A stretch of DNA of 64,000 nt, from NCBI GenBank assembly GCA_902702965.1, contig CACRXP010000001.1, positions 3,268,159-3,332,158 on the forward strand, given 5' to 3'. Below are positions 48,021 through 56,317 of the stretch, piece by piece. The position numbers were made by a program, and so were the translations under genes. Under the pieces are notes generated by a model, which saw only the letters and a program-made list of their open reading frames with translations, was not told the origin of the DNA and did no database searches. This DNA is from Spirometra erinaceieuropaei (lineage: Eukaryota; Platyhelminthes; Cestoda; Diphyllobothriidea; Diphyllobothriidae). Each line of letters begins with the position of its first letter. The stretch's first letter is position 1.

Positions 48021-48689
48021 AGCGAACCACGTCTTCTTTAATCATCATACTCCAAGGACGTGTATCTTTCGGTTTCAGTCGTGATGTATGTATGCATGCT
48101 AAGGTATGTTAGGTCAATAACCTGAAGGTCCCCATATCAAAAATTTGGCGAGAGAGAGATAGTTATTGGACGACTTTTACTAGGGCGAGAAAGCGCAGGC
48201 GCAGCCCAGCAGGCAGTTGCGGCTAGCGTTCTCACCAGCCAAGTGTCAGCCGTTGAGGTTGTTAACCCTCGCGGGAGGTGCCTGTGTGCGTCTGGGCTTT
48301 GTCCTCTTGCAGCCAATCAGCGCTGGATGCAGTGTCAATTGGCGTAAAACTTTTGCCACGGCCATTTCACACGCGACCGAAGCAATCGATCGACAGGAGC
48401 CTTGGGTCCCTGAAACAGGCCACGCGGTAGATGCGCTGGACCGATACGGGGGCCACATCGGGCGTTATTGGGAATGCAGGCCCATAATAAATGTCAACAT
48501 GCAGGGTGCGGTGGTAGGCCTGGTTACCGACTCACATCGCGCCAATTGGGATCCCTGCCGACTCCCCGCTGTTATTAGTTAAAATCCTGACCAAGAGTTT
48601 GTTGTGGGCCAGGGGGTGTAGTGGTACGCCTGGGAGCGGGTCCGGCCATGCCAGCCACCTGTGACCTCCCTCGCCCTCGATCTTCTTAA

Positions 48690-48885
48690 CTTAGTCATGA
48701 CATCGGATACAGGTGGGGGGAGAGTGCGGTGGATGCTGCGCAAGTCTACTATCACCATGAACTAGTTCATGCGCGAATTACTGTCACTGATCCCATTCCA
48801 CTGTGGATCACACACGGTGGACATAGCCGAAATCGATGGGCAAACTGTTGGGTGGCAAGGGCGAGCAGCCGCGCTGACGATCGCG
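48690..48885 (+). repeat. Dispersed repeat R3, copy 3
   Basis: 'caggtggggggagagtgcgg', 'tggatgctgcgcaagtctac', 'tatcaccatgaactagttca' and the distal 'tggatcacacacggtggac' align with 38093-38210. The ends were not resolved. Confidence 0.5.
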
Positions 48886-50120
48886 GGAGTGGACTGTCCA
48901 CTAAGTAGGGTTATATACATGAGGAGGTCATCCTGCTCAGCCATTGGTTGCTGCTCTATCTCCGCCCCCAGTCCTTGCTTGTCGCTTTGCGCAGTCGACG
49001 CAACCCCACCAACCAGCATGCACACTGATTCGACTCAGTCATATCACCGTTTGTTTCGAGACAGATACTTTTCCCTGGCTCTGTGTCCGGAATGCTCCGT
49101 AATGTAACACATAGGGAGTTCAAAGGTTCAACACCTTTATTTCCCTCAAACAAACTAAAACTGAAATGGAAAAGACACTTTTCCCCTATGCTACTCAAAT
49201 GCATATGGGAAGGGCTACTAACTTTCCAAAACCGAGGCCGGTAACATCATGTTTTTTTAGGACTTTTTTTCTCGCAGACCCAGTTATTCACTGCACGCCG
49301 GCCACAGCTTTGTAATTTTGGACAAGCTACAGGCAGTCCTGCTTTCTGCCCTCTGATTGGCCGACTCACAGAAGTTTAGAACCTGCTCACGCGCCGGAGT
49401 ACAGTGACTTCTAACTTTTGTCAAGGTGACGGCTGCCAGCCCTCTGAATACACACCTTTGCTGTTGACTTTATCCCTTGCGGCTGGTGACCGGATGCTGT
49501 ACAAATCGATGTAACAACTGTAACGCAACTTTACGAGAATTGCGATATGTTTTGAGATGAAAACTGCAAGAATCCGCCCTGCTTGCAAACTGATACCTAG
49601 GCAGTGGTTCCTGTCATATCGGGTACTTTGCTCTGTGGCTATAATCAAGCATTCCCCTTGCGTGTCTATTAGAGTCAGTTAATGCAGTGCTGCGAGGTGA
49701 AAACCAGAATATCCTGAGTGCCTATAAAAAGGAGGAAAACAGGTTTGTGTTATTAGTCAACTAGTCTCTTTCCTGCCAAGTGAACGTTGCATTTCAAGGT
49801 GACGTTTTTCGGCCTGGCTTGATTGCAAGAGGGAGTACACGCGTCGTGTTTTGCCCGAAAACACCTGTACATAATCATCAAATCTATCCTAACCAGTAAA
49901 AACATCTTCCTCATTGTCTGCTATTTCTGCTCGCAGCGGACAGAACGCGAATTCTCAGCCCCTAAATGGTTAAGCGTTAAGTTAGTCTGAATCGCAGGTC
50001 ATGCCGGACTGGGGGTCAGATATGACCGGTTAACTGACGATTGCAAGTGCGCTAGAAGTGGCCGTTACAGCCCGCCTTGGGCTAGATCGCAGTTGGTAGC
50101 CCGGAATGGGAAGCGGACGG
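48886..50120. other. No recognisable feature
   Basis: I recognise no exon, RNA or repeat. Frames at 48769-49107 partly overlap repeat R3 and are not supported. Confidence 0.4.
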
Positions 50121-50124
50121 ATAC

Positions 50125-50235
50125 ATTAACCATAATCCCAACCTTAACCCTAACCTCAACCGTTACCGTTAACCGTTAACCCTAACGGCAACCGTAACAC
50201 TAGCCAAAATCGTAAACGTAACCGTAGCCCTTAGA
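50125..50235 (-). repeat. Degenerate CCCTAA-type tract
   Basis: 'accttaaccctaacctcaac', 'cgttaaccgttaaccctaac' and further 'aaccgtaac' variants. The flanking 'agaagtggccgttacag' occurs on both sides (50056-50072 and 50232-50248), so the tract is bounded by a 17-bp direct repeat. Confidence 0.7.
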
Positions 50236-50511
50236 AGTGGCCGTTACAGTCCGCCTTGTCTTGGCCAATAGCATATATCCCTGCATTTCACCCAACGACG
50301 TGAAAAAATCGTCTAGTTGTTATTGAGTAATACGTAAATCCACCCAGTCAGGGAAACTCAACCTATCTTCAAAGCAGAGCTTGACAGCAAAGCATGGTTC
50401 ATTCGTCCCATCAATATTAAATTGGCTGCAACTTCCTGTTTTGCGGCATGTCTCAATTTCCAATTTGACTTTTTCAAAGCCATCTTAGAGTTGCGACAAT
50501 TCCCATTGTAA

Positions 50512-50992
50512 AATTCAAAAGACAATTTGGCGAGCATACGTCTGCTTTCGATAAATTCTCTTCAGGCCTGTACATTTATATGGCTATTGAAGTAATGAAT
50601 TAAAAGATACGGGCAAGTAAATAATTAAGCTGTAGCTCGGGTTTGGAGAGGGGAGGGGAGGGGAGGGGAAGGGAAGAGTGAAACACCACAATTCCAGTCA
50701 GCGCCCGGGAGAAGGTGGGTCCCGGCGAAGGTAATGACATGAGGGTGGCTGGCTTGGTGGTAACTGTGGGACATGTATGAAGTTCCTCTGTGCGCATAGG
50801 ACCGGTCGGCGTAGCCTGATTGCAGCCGCCTCTGTCGTAGCCAACAAGCGCTGCCCAAACAGTTTGGGATAGTTTGATGGGACCTTGTAAATCACTCTGA
50901 AGGCCTCTCTGACATCTACATGGTGGTCTGTGTCTATGGTCTTTATTTGTCCCTTTCCTAGCCATGCTGGGAGATGCTCTTTCATTCTTTGG
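50512..50992 (-). pseudogene. Penelope-like element, 3' half of GIY-YIG ORF and 3' end
   Basis: The minus strand from 50992 reads 'RMKEHLPAWLGKGQIKTID', then 'VREAFRVIYKVPSNYPKL' and 'AAAIRLRRPVLCAQRN', the C-terminal part of a GIY-YIG-bearing PLE protein. Next come a 'ggggaggggag' tract (50645-50680) and an AT-rich 3' tail. The same sequence occurs inverted at 51281-51329 plus 52144-52632, with small indels: this copy lacks about nine codons present in the other. It is head to head with the + strand fragment that begins near 50995. The reading is open over the coding part, but the copy has no RT domain. Confidence 0.7.
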
Positions 50993-51039
50993 CCGAAAGA
51001 CCACAAAAGCCCCCGATACTGACGGCAGGAAAGAAAAGG

Positions 51040-51329
51040 CTCTTTATCATGGTCCAATTTCAAGGGGATGCACCAAGTGAACTTTTAAGAAGACGCCTAA
51101 CGCAAGTTGTAGCACAGACCTTTCCAGCAGCTGACACTCGTGTACTGTTCTCCGCCAGTCCCATCCAATGCGGAGAGGGCAAGGAAAAACTACCAGCTCA
51201 TACCACCTCTATGTGTATTTGCTCCATCACCTGCTCCTGTGGAGCAGAATATATTGGTCGCACGAGCCGGCGTTTATCCAAAAGAATGAAAGAGCATCTC
51301 CCAGCATGGCTAGGAAAGGGACAAATAAA
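51040..51329 (+). pseudogene. Penelope-like element GIY-YIG fragment, interrupted
   Basis: The + strand reads 'FQGDAPSELLRRRLTQVV', 'KEKLPAHTTSMCICSITCSC' and 'GAEYIGRTSRRLSKRMKEHL'. The Cys-x-Cys, the Tyr-Ile-Gly and the Arg of the GIY-YIG core are visible. The frame is broken at 51329 by an 814-bp insertion (51330-52143) and resumes at 52144. The upstream RT is missing. The closest local relative is the inverted copy at 50512-50992. This is a different PLE lineage from the 54672-55553 ORF. Confidence 0.75.
51317..51329 (+). repeat. 13-bp target-site duplication, left copy
   Basis: AGGGACAAATAAA at 51317-51329 is repeated exactly at 52144-52156. The uninterrupted PLE relative (50940-50955, reverse strand) has it once. 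Confidence 0.9.
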
Positions 51330-51557
51330 CAGGTGAATAATTTCAGAAATTAATCAGTGCAGAACTTGGAGTTAAATCTCCGGGACATGACTTTTTAGGG
51401 TCAGAACCGAAATTTCAATGAACATTTGAGTCGAAGACAATCAACTACTGTGGAATAACCACGTAATGCCCATTCTACAAACAAGTAGTACTACGAGTAG
51501 TATGAATTCCATATGGTAATGGTATTATACCGTACTCCCGACATAGATACTTGCTAA

Positions 51558-51635
51558 AAGCCCAGACACGTGTTTCGCCGATATTCTGCCGCTGCGTGAC
51601 ACAGCTGCGAGGGGTTCGGCTCTTCAGTGGGACCC
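51558..51635 (-). ncRNA. Hammerhead ribozyme motif (minus strand)
   Basis: On the minus strand, CTGAAGA (51621-51627) is followed by helix II GCCGA/TCGGC with a long interior insert, then GAAA (51573-51576), a self-complementary ACAC/GTGT helix III, and the GTC cleavage triplet at 51565. Helix I is CCCA/TGGG. Over the core it is identical to the + strand copy at 52025-52095. Confidence 0.75.
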
Positions 51636-52024
51636 CCAGCGTTCTCTAGCGGTTTCCGGTATATGAACTCCAGAGAATAATCAGGTGAATAATTTCAGAA
51701 ATTAATCAGTGCAGAACTTGGAGTTAAATCTCCGGGACATGACTTTTTAGGGTCAGAACCGAAATTTCAATTTCAATAATACCATTACCATATGGAATTC
51801 ATACTACTCGTAGTACTACTTGTTTGTAGAATGGGCATTACGTGGTTATTCCACAGTAGTTGATTGTCTTCGACTCAAATGTTCATTGAAATTTTAGTTC
51901 TGACCCTAAAAAGTCATGTCCCGGAGATTTAACTCCAAGTTCTGCACTGATTAATTTCTGAAATTATTCACCTGATTATTCTCTGGAGTTCATATACCGG
52001 AAACCGCTAGAGAACGCTGGGGGT

Positions 52025-52095
52025 CCCACTGAAGAGCCGAACCCCTCGCAGCTGTGTCACGCAGCGGCAGAATATCGGCGAAACACGTGTCTGGG
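52025..52095 (+). ncRNA. Hammerhead ribozyme motif (plus strand)
   Basis: Core box CTGAAGA is at 52029-52035 (CUGANGA consensus). Helix II is GCCGA (52036-52040) with TCGGC (52075-52079). GAAA is at 52080-52083. Helix III is ACAC/GTGT (52083-52090), without a loop. C at 52091 is the cleavage nucleotide (GTC), and helix I is CCCA (52025-52028) with TGGG (52092-52095). The loopless 4-bp helix III suggests activity mainly as a dimer, as described for short-stem animal hammerheads. The 34-nt insert capping helix II is longer than usual and can itself pair (GCTG/CAGC). Confidence 0.78.
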
Positions 52096-52143
52096 CTTTT
52101 AGCAAGTATCCATGTCGGGAGTACGGTATAATACCATTACCAT

Positions 52144-52632
52144 AGGGACAAATAAAGACTATCAACAGCTCGATCCTCGCGCAAATGGTAGACACAGACA
52201 AACGTGTAAACGCCAGAGAGGACTTCAGAGTGATTTAAAAGGTCCCATCAAGCTATCCAAAACTGCTTGTGCAGCGCTTGTTGGCTACGGCAGAGGCGGC
52301 TGCAATCAGGCTACGCCGACCGGTCCTATGTGCACAGAGGAACATCATACAGGTCCCACAGTTGCCATGGGTCAAAGCCACCAAGCCAGCCACCCGCATG
52401 TAATTACCTTCGCCGGGACCCACCTTCTCCCGGGCGCTGACTGGAATTGTGGTGTTTCACTCTTCCCTTCCCCTCCCCTCCCCTCCCCTCTCCAAACCCG
52501 AGCTACAGCTTAATTATTTACTTGCCCGTATCTTTTAATTCATTACTTCAATAGCCATATAAATGTACAGGCCTGAAGAGAATTTATCGTAAGCAGACGT
52601 ATGTTCGCCAAATTGCCTTTTGAAAGCCATCT
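52144..52632 (+). pseudogene. Penelope-like element, continuation after the insertion and 3' end
   Basis: It resumes the frame interrupted at 51329: 'GQIKTINSSILAQMV', 'VNAREDFRVI', then an in-frame TAA, 'KVPSSYPKL', 'AAAIRLRRPVLCAQRN'. The sequence mirrors 50512-50956 on the opposite strand, including the 'cccctcccctcccctc' tract (about 52470-52490) and the AT-rich tail to about 52632. The internal stop marks it as non-functional independently of the insertion. Confidence 0.7.
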
Positions 52633-52699
52633 TACTTTGAGCTACCGTACTCCCTTCTTATATTTCCCAAAAATACGCATAGTTAGGATGATCCAGGTA

Positions 52700-53546
52700 C
52701 AGTAGATGACCTAGCTCATGAAATGTCGAGATCGGTATTTGAGTTGGTGGGATTACATATATTTTGTGTGGTTATTTCTGTTTTTAGAATTGATTGGAAT
52801 CCAAAAAGCCCTTTTCTAAGAAAGAGGTCATGTTAGTTCAGTTTTCTTGTGGGAAACCAGACGAAGATTAGGCAAATTTGGACTTCTCCAGATATCCACG
52901 TAATTTCCTGTTCTAATAAGTATCCCTTATTAGAACCTCTTATTTGCACGCGTTGCGTTAAAAAATAACTTTTATAGAACAAAGAAAAATATCAAAGAAG
53001 TTCACTCTGGAAATGGAAATTGCGATTTTTAATTCATGAAAATCAGATAAAATCAAATATGTAAAAACACATTATTCTCATGAATCAAGAAGCAGTCTGC
53101 TCTTTTCAAATTCTATTTAGCAAAACTGTAACGCTTTATATCGTTAAACGCAGTAGTAAGCTTCGGCAACTTGGTAGTCTCCATGTTCTCTCGCCTTACG
53201 ACAACTTTAAAAGCTAAAGAACAATCGACGAAGTATTGATACTTTGTATTTTTGCTGTTTTTCATTGCTTTGTCGTTTTATGGCATTCCGCTTCTTTGCT
53301 GGCAGTTATATTAGGCCTTGAGTAGTTGGCCTGTCATAGAGTCGTTTTCTGATTTGGTGGTTTTTCGTAAAATAAATTATTTCGTGGTCAATAAATAATG
53401 TTTTATAAACCAAACTGTGTCCTATTTTGAAGCTCGGTCGTATCTTTATTATAATATAACTTCCGTGAATGCGGGACGGGCGTTTCGTGCGTCACAGCGA
53501 TTTAAGTTCAAAGTTCGTGATCTTTCATGAGATAGGTCACAAACTG
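52700..53546. mobile_element. Foldback-type MITE, distinct internal sequence
   Basis: The left terminus 'cagtagatgacctagctcat' (preceded by TA at 52698-52699) and the right terminus 'catgagataggtcacaaactg' are inverse and match the MITE termini elsewhere. The 847-bp interior is AT-rich and does not resemble the 42953 or 56420 copies. The right-hand target dinucleotide has drifted (TT). Confidence 0.6.
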
Positions 53547-53549
53547 TTA

Positions 53550-54033
53550 GTGCATTTGCGATTTAAGATTTAATACCGGCGAGACGGTTTTACCAGTTTC
53601 ATTAGCCAAAAGTACTCCCCGATGGTTTGACAGTGGACTGGGCGTACATAAGAAGAAGAGGCGCTGATAAATGTGTTTGAAACCAATATTTCCAGACTTA
53701 GAATAATAGACAAGAAGCCGAAATGACCTCAGCACAAGAAGTCAGACAAGTACTTCGTCAGAATTCTACCACCTCACGATGCAGTTACAGGAGTTCGACT
53801 CCTCACTGGATCCTTGACTTTCTTAATGCGATTTCTGATAGAAACACTAGTTTAATCACTTCTGTGCCTACGAATACACTGCTGTATCTCACTTGGCTGC
53901 ATCTGAGACCTTTATTTTATCCTAGTGAAACTGTCATGACAAACTATTTATCTCGAGCTCTTTTGCCAAGTCTGCTCGGAGTTATTAGTTTAACATGACC
54001 AGCCTGCCTCGACAAGATCCTATTATCTGCGAC
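53550..54033. other. No recognisable gene
   Basis: A 91-codon frame at 53723-53998 has no recognisable motif. Nothing else is seen. Confidence 0.35.
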
Positions 54034-54077
54034 CGTCTCTGATGATGGGTTCGAGTGAGAATCCGAAGCGTCAGGAC
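54034..54077 (+). ncRNA. Hammerhead motif variant in a PLE terminal-repeat fragment
   Basis: CTGATGA at 54039-54045, a helix-II-like 'gggttc/gaatcc', then GAAG instead of GAAA (54065-54068) and CGTC (54069-54072). A G replaces the A next to helix III, giving a G-U rather than A-U pair beside the cleavage site. Helix I is also weaker than in the intact copies. It lies in a terminal-repeat fragment (about 54030-54100) detached from coding sequence. Confidence 0.5.
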
Positions 54078-54495
54078 AATAAACCTCTTGTTCCATTGAT
54101 CATATCTCCCTCTTTTGAGATTCCCTTTCTTTCACCTTCTGCACCATGGAGCAACAAACAAGAGGAGATTCGACAAAAGACGAGGATTCATTTAAACAGA
54201 CTTCGAACACTATTAGTTGCTCTTCTAGTTTCAAAACTTCTAATCTTAAAAGTGCACATTGATATTTGTATGCTAGTTTTGTTGGCAAGGCAGTACCAGA
54301 CGTAAAAAATTGCTGGATGATTTTGTTTCTACCGTTCTGAGGGATCAGAGGGTCCAAAATTTGAAAATCCCAATGCAAGCCTTGAAAGTGCGCCAGCAGC
54401 GCTTCTCCGCGGCACTTCAGTCTTGCAGTCCTGTTACTCCTCCCTGGCCTCTTGCAATTAGTTGGTTTTGAAGGATGCCCCTTCGTTTTACTCAA

Positions 54496-54508
54496 GGCAG
54501 ATAGTCAT
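54496..54508 (+). repeat. 13-bp target-site duplication of a PLE copy, left
   Basis: GGCAGATAGTCAT at 54496-54508 is repeated exactly at 55648-55660. The two copies bracket the PLE insertion 54509-55647. Confidence 0.85.
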
Positions 54509-54545
54509 AAGATGAAGATGCGATCACTGGAACAAGAAGTTTATT

Positions 54546-54589
54546 TGCCTGACGTTTCGGATTCTCACTCGAATCCATCATCAGAGACA
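54546..54589 (-). ncRNA. Hammerhead ribozyme motif, left PLE repeat
   Basis: On the minus strand, helix I is TGTCT/AGGCA (one G-U pair). The core CTGATGA is at 54578-54584. Helix II is GGATTC/GAATCC with loop GAGTGA, preceded by one unpaired T. GAAA is at 54555-54558, a 2-bp AC/GT helix III follows, and the cleavage triplet GTC ends at 54551. All invariant core positions are present. The very short helix III suggests dimeric action. Confidence 0.75.
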
Positions 54590-54671
54590 TTCGCAGATAG
54601 AGGTGAAGGTTGCACCAGGATCAGTCACAAACGCAGTTGCGTAAGGGCGCGTTGAGACGCACTGCAGTGAA

Positions 54672-55553
54672 ATGGAAGACAAGGTTACTGAATTACAATA
54701 TCTTCGACGGGTAATGAGAGCCAATGGCTACCCGCGCAACTTTGTCAACCAGTGCATAGGAAGAGGACACCAAAGACCAAATCCAACTAGCCCCAAATTT
54801 TGGCGGGCTCTTCCGTACGTGAAGAACGTCTCGGAAGCCGTCAGTCGTCTTCTCACTCCACTTGGAGTTGGGGTTGCACACAGGCCGGAAGCAACCATTA
54901 GGCGCCAAGTAATGAGGCCAAAAGACCCGCTGCCACGGCAGGAAACGTCTGGAGTTGTTTACCGGATCTGGTGTAGTTGCGGACAAAGCAGTTATGTCGG
55001 AGAAACTGGGAGATTACTCCGTACGCGACTTGCCGAGCACGCAGCAGCAGTGAGGCGGGGAGACGCTAACTCTCAGGTGGCGGCACACTCGACGGGACCC
55101 GGCCATATTTTCAAATTTCAAGAGACCGAAATCCTCGCAAGGGGTGACAACCGCGTGAGTCGCGAGCTGCTCGAGTCATGGTTCTCAGGCCCGCAATCCA
55201 TCAACAAGCTCAATGACCTCCCGGTACCCTATTCCGTATTGCGATTTTCCCTGGGCAGGAGAATCCGTCACGTGGGGAGGGCGCGGGTGAGCAATTATCA
55301 CGGTGACAGTGAGCCAGTTTGCCGAACAATCGTCACACCAGCATCCAGCACGGATGACGAAATCGAGGTCATTAACGACTCGGACTCGGACCGCCAAGCC
55401 ACCGCCGCATCAAGTACGACCCCAGCGGCGATTGCGAGAACTGTTAATTGCAGTGCGCATACGGTCCCACGGCAGCCACGTGCTATAAATACTGCACTCC
55501 TGGTGCCACCTTCACCTCTATCTGCGAATGTCTCTGATGATGGATTCGAGTGA
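54672..55553 (+). CDS. PLE protein fragment with GIY-YIG endonuclease domain
   Basis: A 293-codon intact frame. Residues about 50-95 ('LPYVKNVSEAVSRLL', 'GVGVAHRPEATIR') are the linker after the reverse transcriptase. Residues about 96-175 are the GIY-YIG domain. It begins 'GVVYRIWCSCGQSSYVGETG' with a Cys-x-Cys and the second half of the signature (SYVGETGR), followed by 'LRTRLAEHAAAVRRGD', 'AAHSTGPGHIFKF' and the conserved 'ESWFSGPQSINK' region. The rest is an acidic, Ser/Thr-rich tail. The nuclease nicks target DNA for retrotransposition in active elements. The first ATG lies just inside the left terminal repeat, so the product is a truncated PLE protein lacking RT and is probably not functional alone. 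Its stop lies inside the right hammerhead. Confidence 0.85.
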   Translation: MEDKVTELQYLRRVMRANGYPRNFVNQCIGRGHQRPNPTSPKFWRALPYVKNVSEAVSRLLTPLGVGVAHRPEATIRRQVMRPKDPLPRQETSGVVYRIWCSCGQSSYVGETGRLLRTRLAEHAAAVRRGDANSQVAAHSTGPGHIFKFQETEILARGDNRVSRELLESWFSGPQSINKLNDLPVPYSVLRFSLGRRIRHVGRARVSNYHGDSEPVCRTIVTPASSTDDEIEVINDSDSDRQATAASSTTPAAIARTVNCSAHTVPRQPRAINTALLVPPSPLSANVSDDGFE

Positions 55554-55572
55554 GAATCCGAAACGTCAGGCA
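55529..55572 (+). ncRNA. Hammerhead ribozyme motif, right PLE repeat
   Basis: Helix I is TGTCT (55529-55533) with AGGCA (55568-55572). CTGATGA is at 55534-55540, helix II is GGATTC/GAATCC with loop GAGTGA, GAAA is at 55560-55563, and cleavage would follow C55567 (CGTC). The core is complete. The TGA of the ORF (55551-55553) lies in the helix II loop. Confidence 0.78.
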
Positions 55573-55875
55573 AACAAACTTCTTGTTCCAGTGATCGCAT
55601 CTTCATCTTCTGAACTGTTACCTGGGACTCGCCTGTTCGCTTCTATCGGCAGATAGTCATGCCTACCGACCCTTCTTGATCCAGAGACCTCTGGGTGAAG
55701 CTTTCAAGGAATCCGTGTATCCTTGTTTCCGTCTCCTTTGTCTGCCCAACCTATAGTAACGTGGCCGTAGGTCGGTACTTCTGGCGGGCAAGCACCAGCC
55801 ACCAGCTGGGAGAGAATCAAAATTAGCCCAACGGCTCTCCAGACGGGGCGGTGGGGAGATACTGTCTGTTGAATA

Positions 55876-56011
55876 CAGTAAGTGGGCTAACATGAAATGT
55901 CAACCGAAATTACGAAATGCCTATTCGTCTCGAAAAGATTAATTACGTAGAGTTGTAAAAGTAATCATCCTGCAGCATAATTCTATAGTAATTCAGTTAC
56001 CTCAGAAGAAG
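55876..56011 (+). mobile_element. Foldback MITE left-end fragment
   Basis: It starts at 'tacagtaagtgggctaacat' and follows the MITE arm ('cgaaattacgaaatgcc', 'aaaagattaattacg') to 'attcagttacctcag', where it abuts inverted arm A (56012). Confidence 0.7.
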
Positions 56012-56317
56012 CAGAATTCTTTTCTTCTTGAGTTTCGGGAGTGACCTTCTTCCCTGACACACCTGTTAACGTTGTCTATGCGGCATCCTAAAGAAACATC
56101 CCGCCGGATGAGACCTCATGCCTGCGAGAGCAATAACTATCAGCAAATTACTCTGGCGGGGAAATAGGATGGAAGCAGGCGGGGAGACGTTACATGCATA
56201 TGGTCATAATATTGGGCAAATTTTTCATACGCTGAGGTCCTCTCCGAACGTGGAAATAACCACCATGAAATGCTAGTGCCTACGATAGAGTTTTCATTCT
56301 CAAGACAGTGGTATAGT
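56012..56317 (+). repeat. Inverted arm A (left), flanking a MITE
   Basis: About 300 bp ('gggagtgaccttcttccctg', 'cctgttaacgttgtctatg', 'cgccggatgagacctcatg', 'gcggggagacgttacatgc', 'accaccatgaaatgctag') recur in reverse at 58304-58602 with a few differences. I recognise no coding sequence or family. Confidence 0.85.

Larger units (their letters stand above)
51330..52143. mobile_element. Retrozyme-like insertion of opposed 352-bp hammerhead units
   Basis: This 814-bp non-coding insertion lies in the PLE ORF with an exact 13-bp target duplication. The first half has a unit starting 'caggtgaataatttcag' at 51330 that repeats in direct orientation at 51682, a 352-bp period. The second half is the same unit inverted, with 'accattaccat' at 51781 and again at 52133, also 352 bp apart. 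The halves meet near 51772. Each orientation carries a hammerhead motif. Tandem units of a few hundred base pairs with a hammerhead, no ORF and a target duplication match what is known of animal retrozymes, which are thought to use PLE enzymes. The opposed orientation recalls the inverted terminal repeats of PLEs. Confidence 0.75.
54509..55647 (+). mobile_element. 5'-truncated Penelope-like element with inverted hammerhead repeats
   Basis: This 1139-bp insertion is bounded by a 13-bp exact target duplication. Inverted terminal repeats of about 112 bp (54510-54622 and 55499-55611) flank an 882-bp ORF. Each repeat contains a hammerhead motif in opposite orientation (54546-54589 minus, 55529-55572 plus). 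A 35-40 bp unique tail follows the right repeat. PLEs are known to have terminal repeats that may be inverted, GIY-YIG endonucleases, variable target duplications and hammerheads. This copy combines all four but has lost the reverse transcriptase. Confidence 0.85.

Noticed and set aside
50645..50680. GGGGA-rich tract as a G-quadruplex regulator
   Set aside because: It lies in the 3' region of a PLE and is mirrored in the inverted copy at 52470-52490. It is better explained as part of the element.
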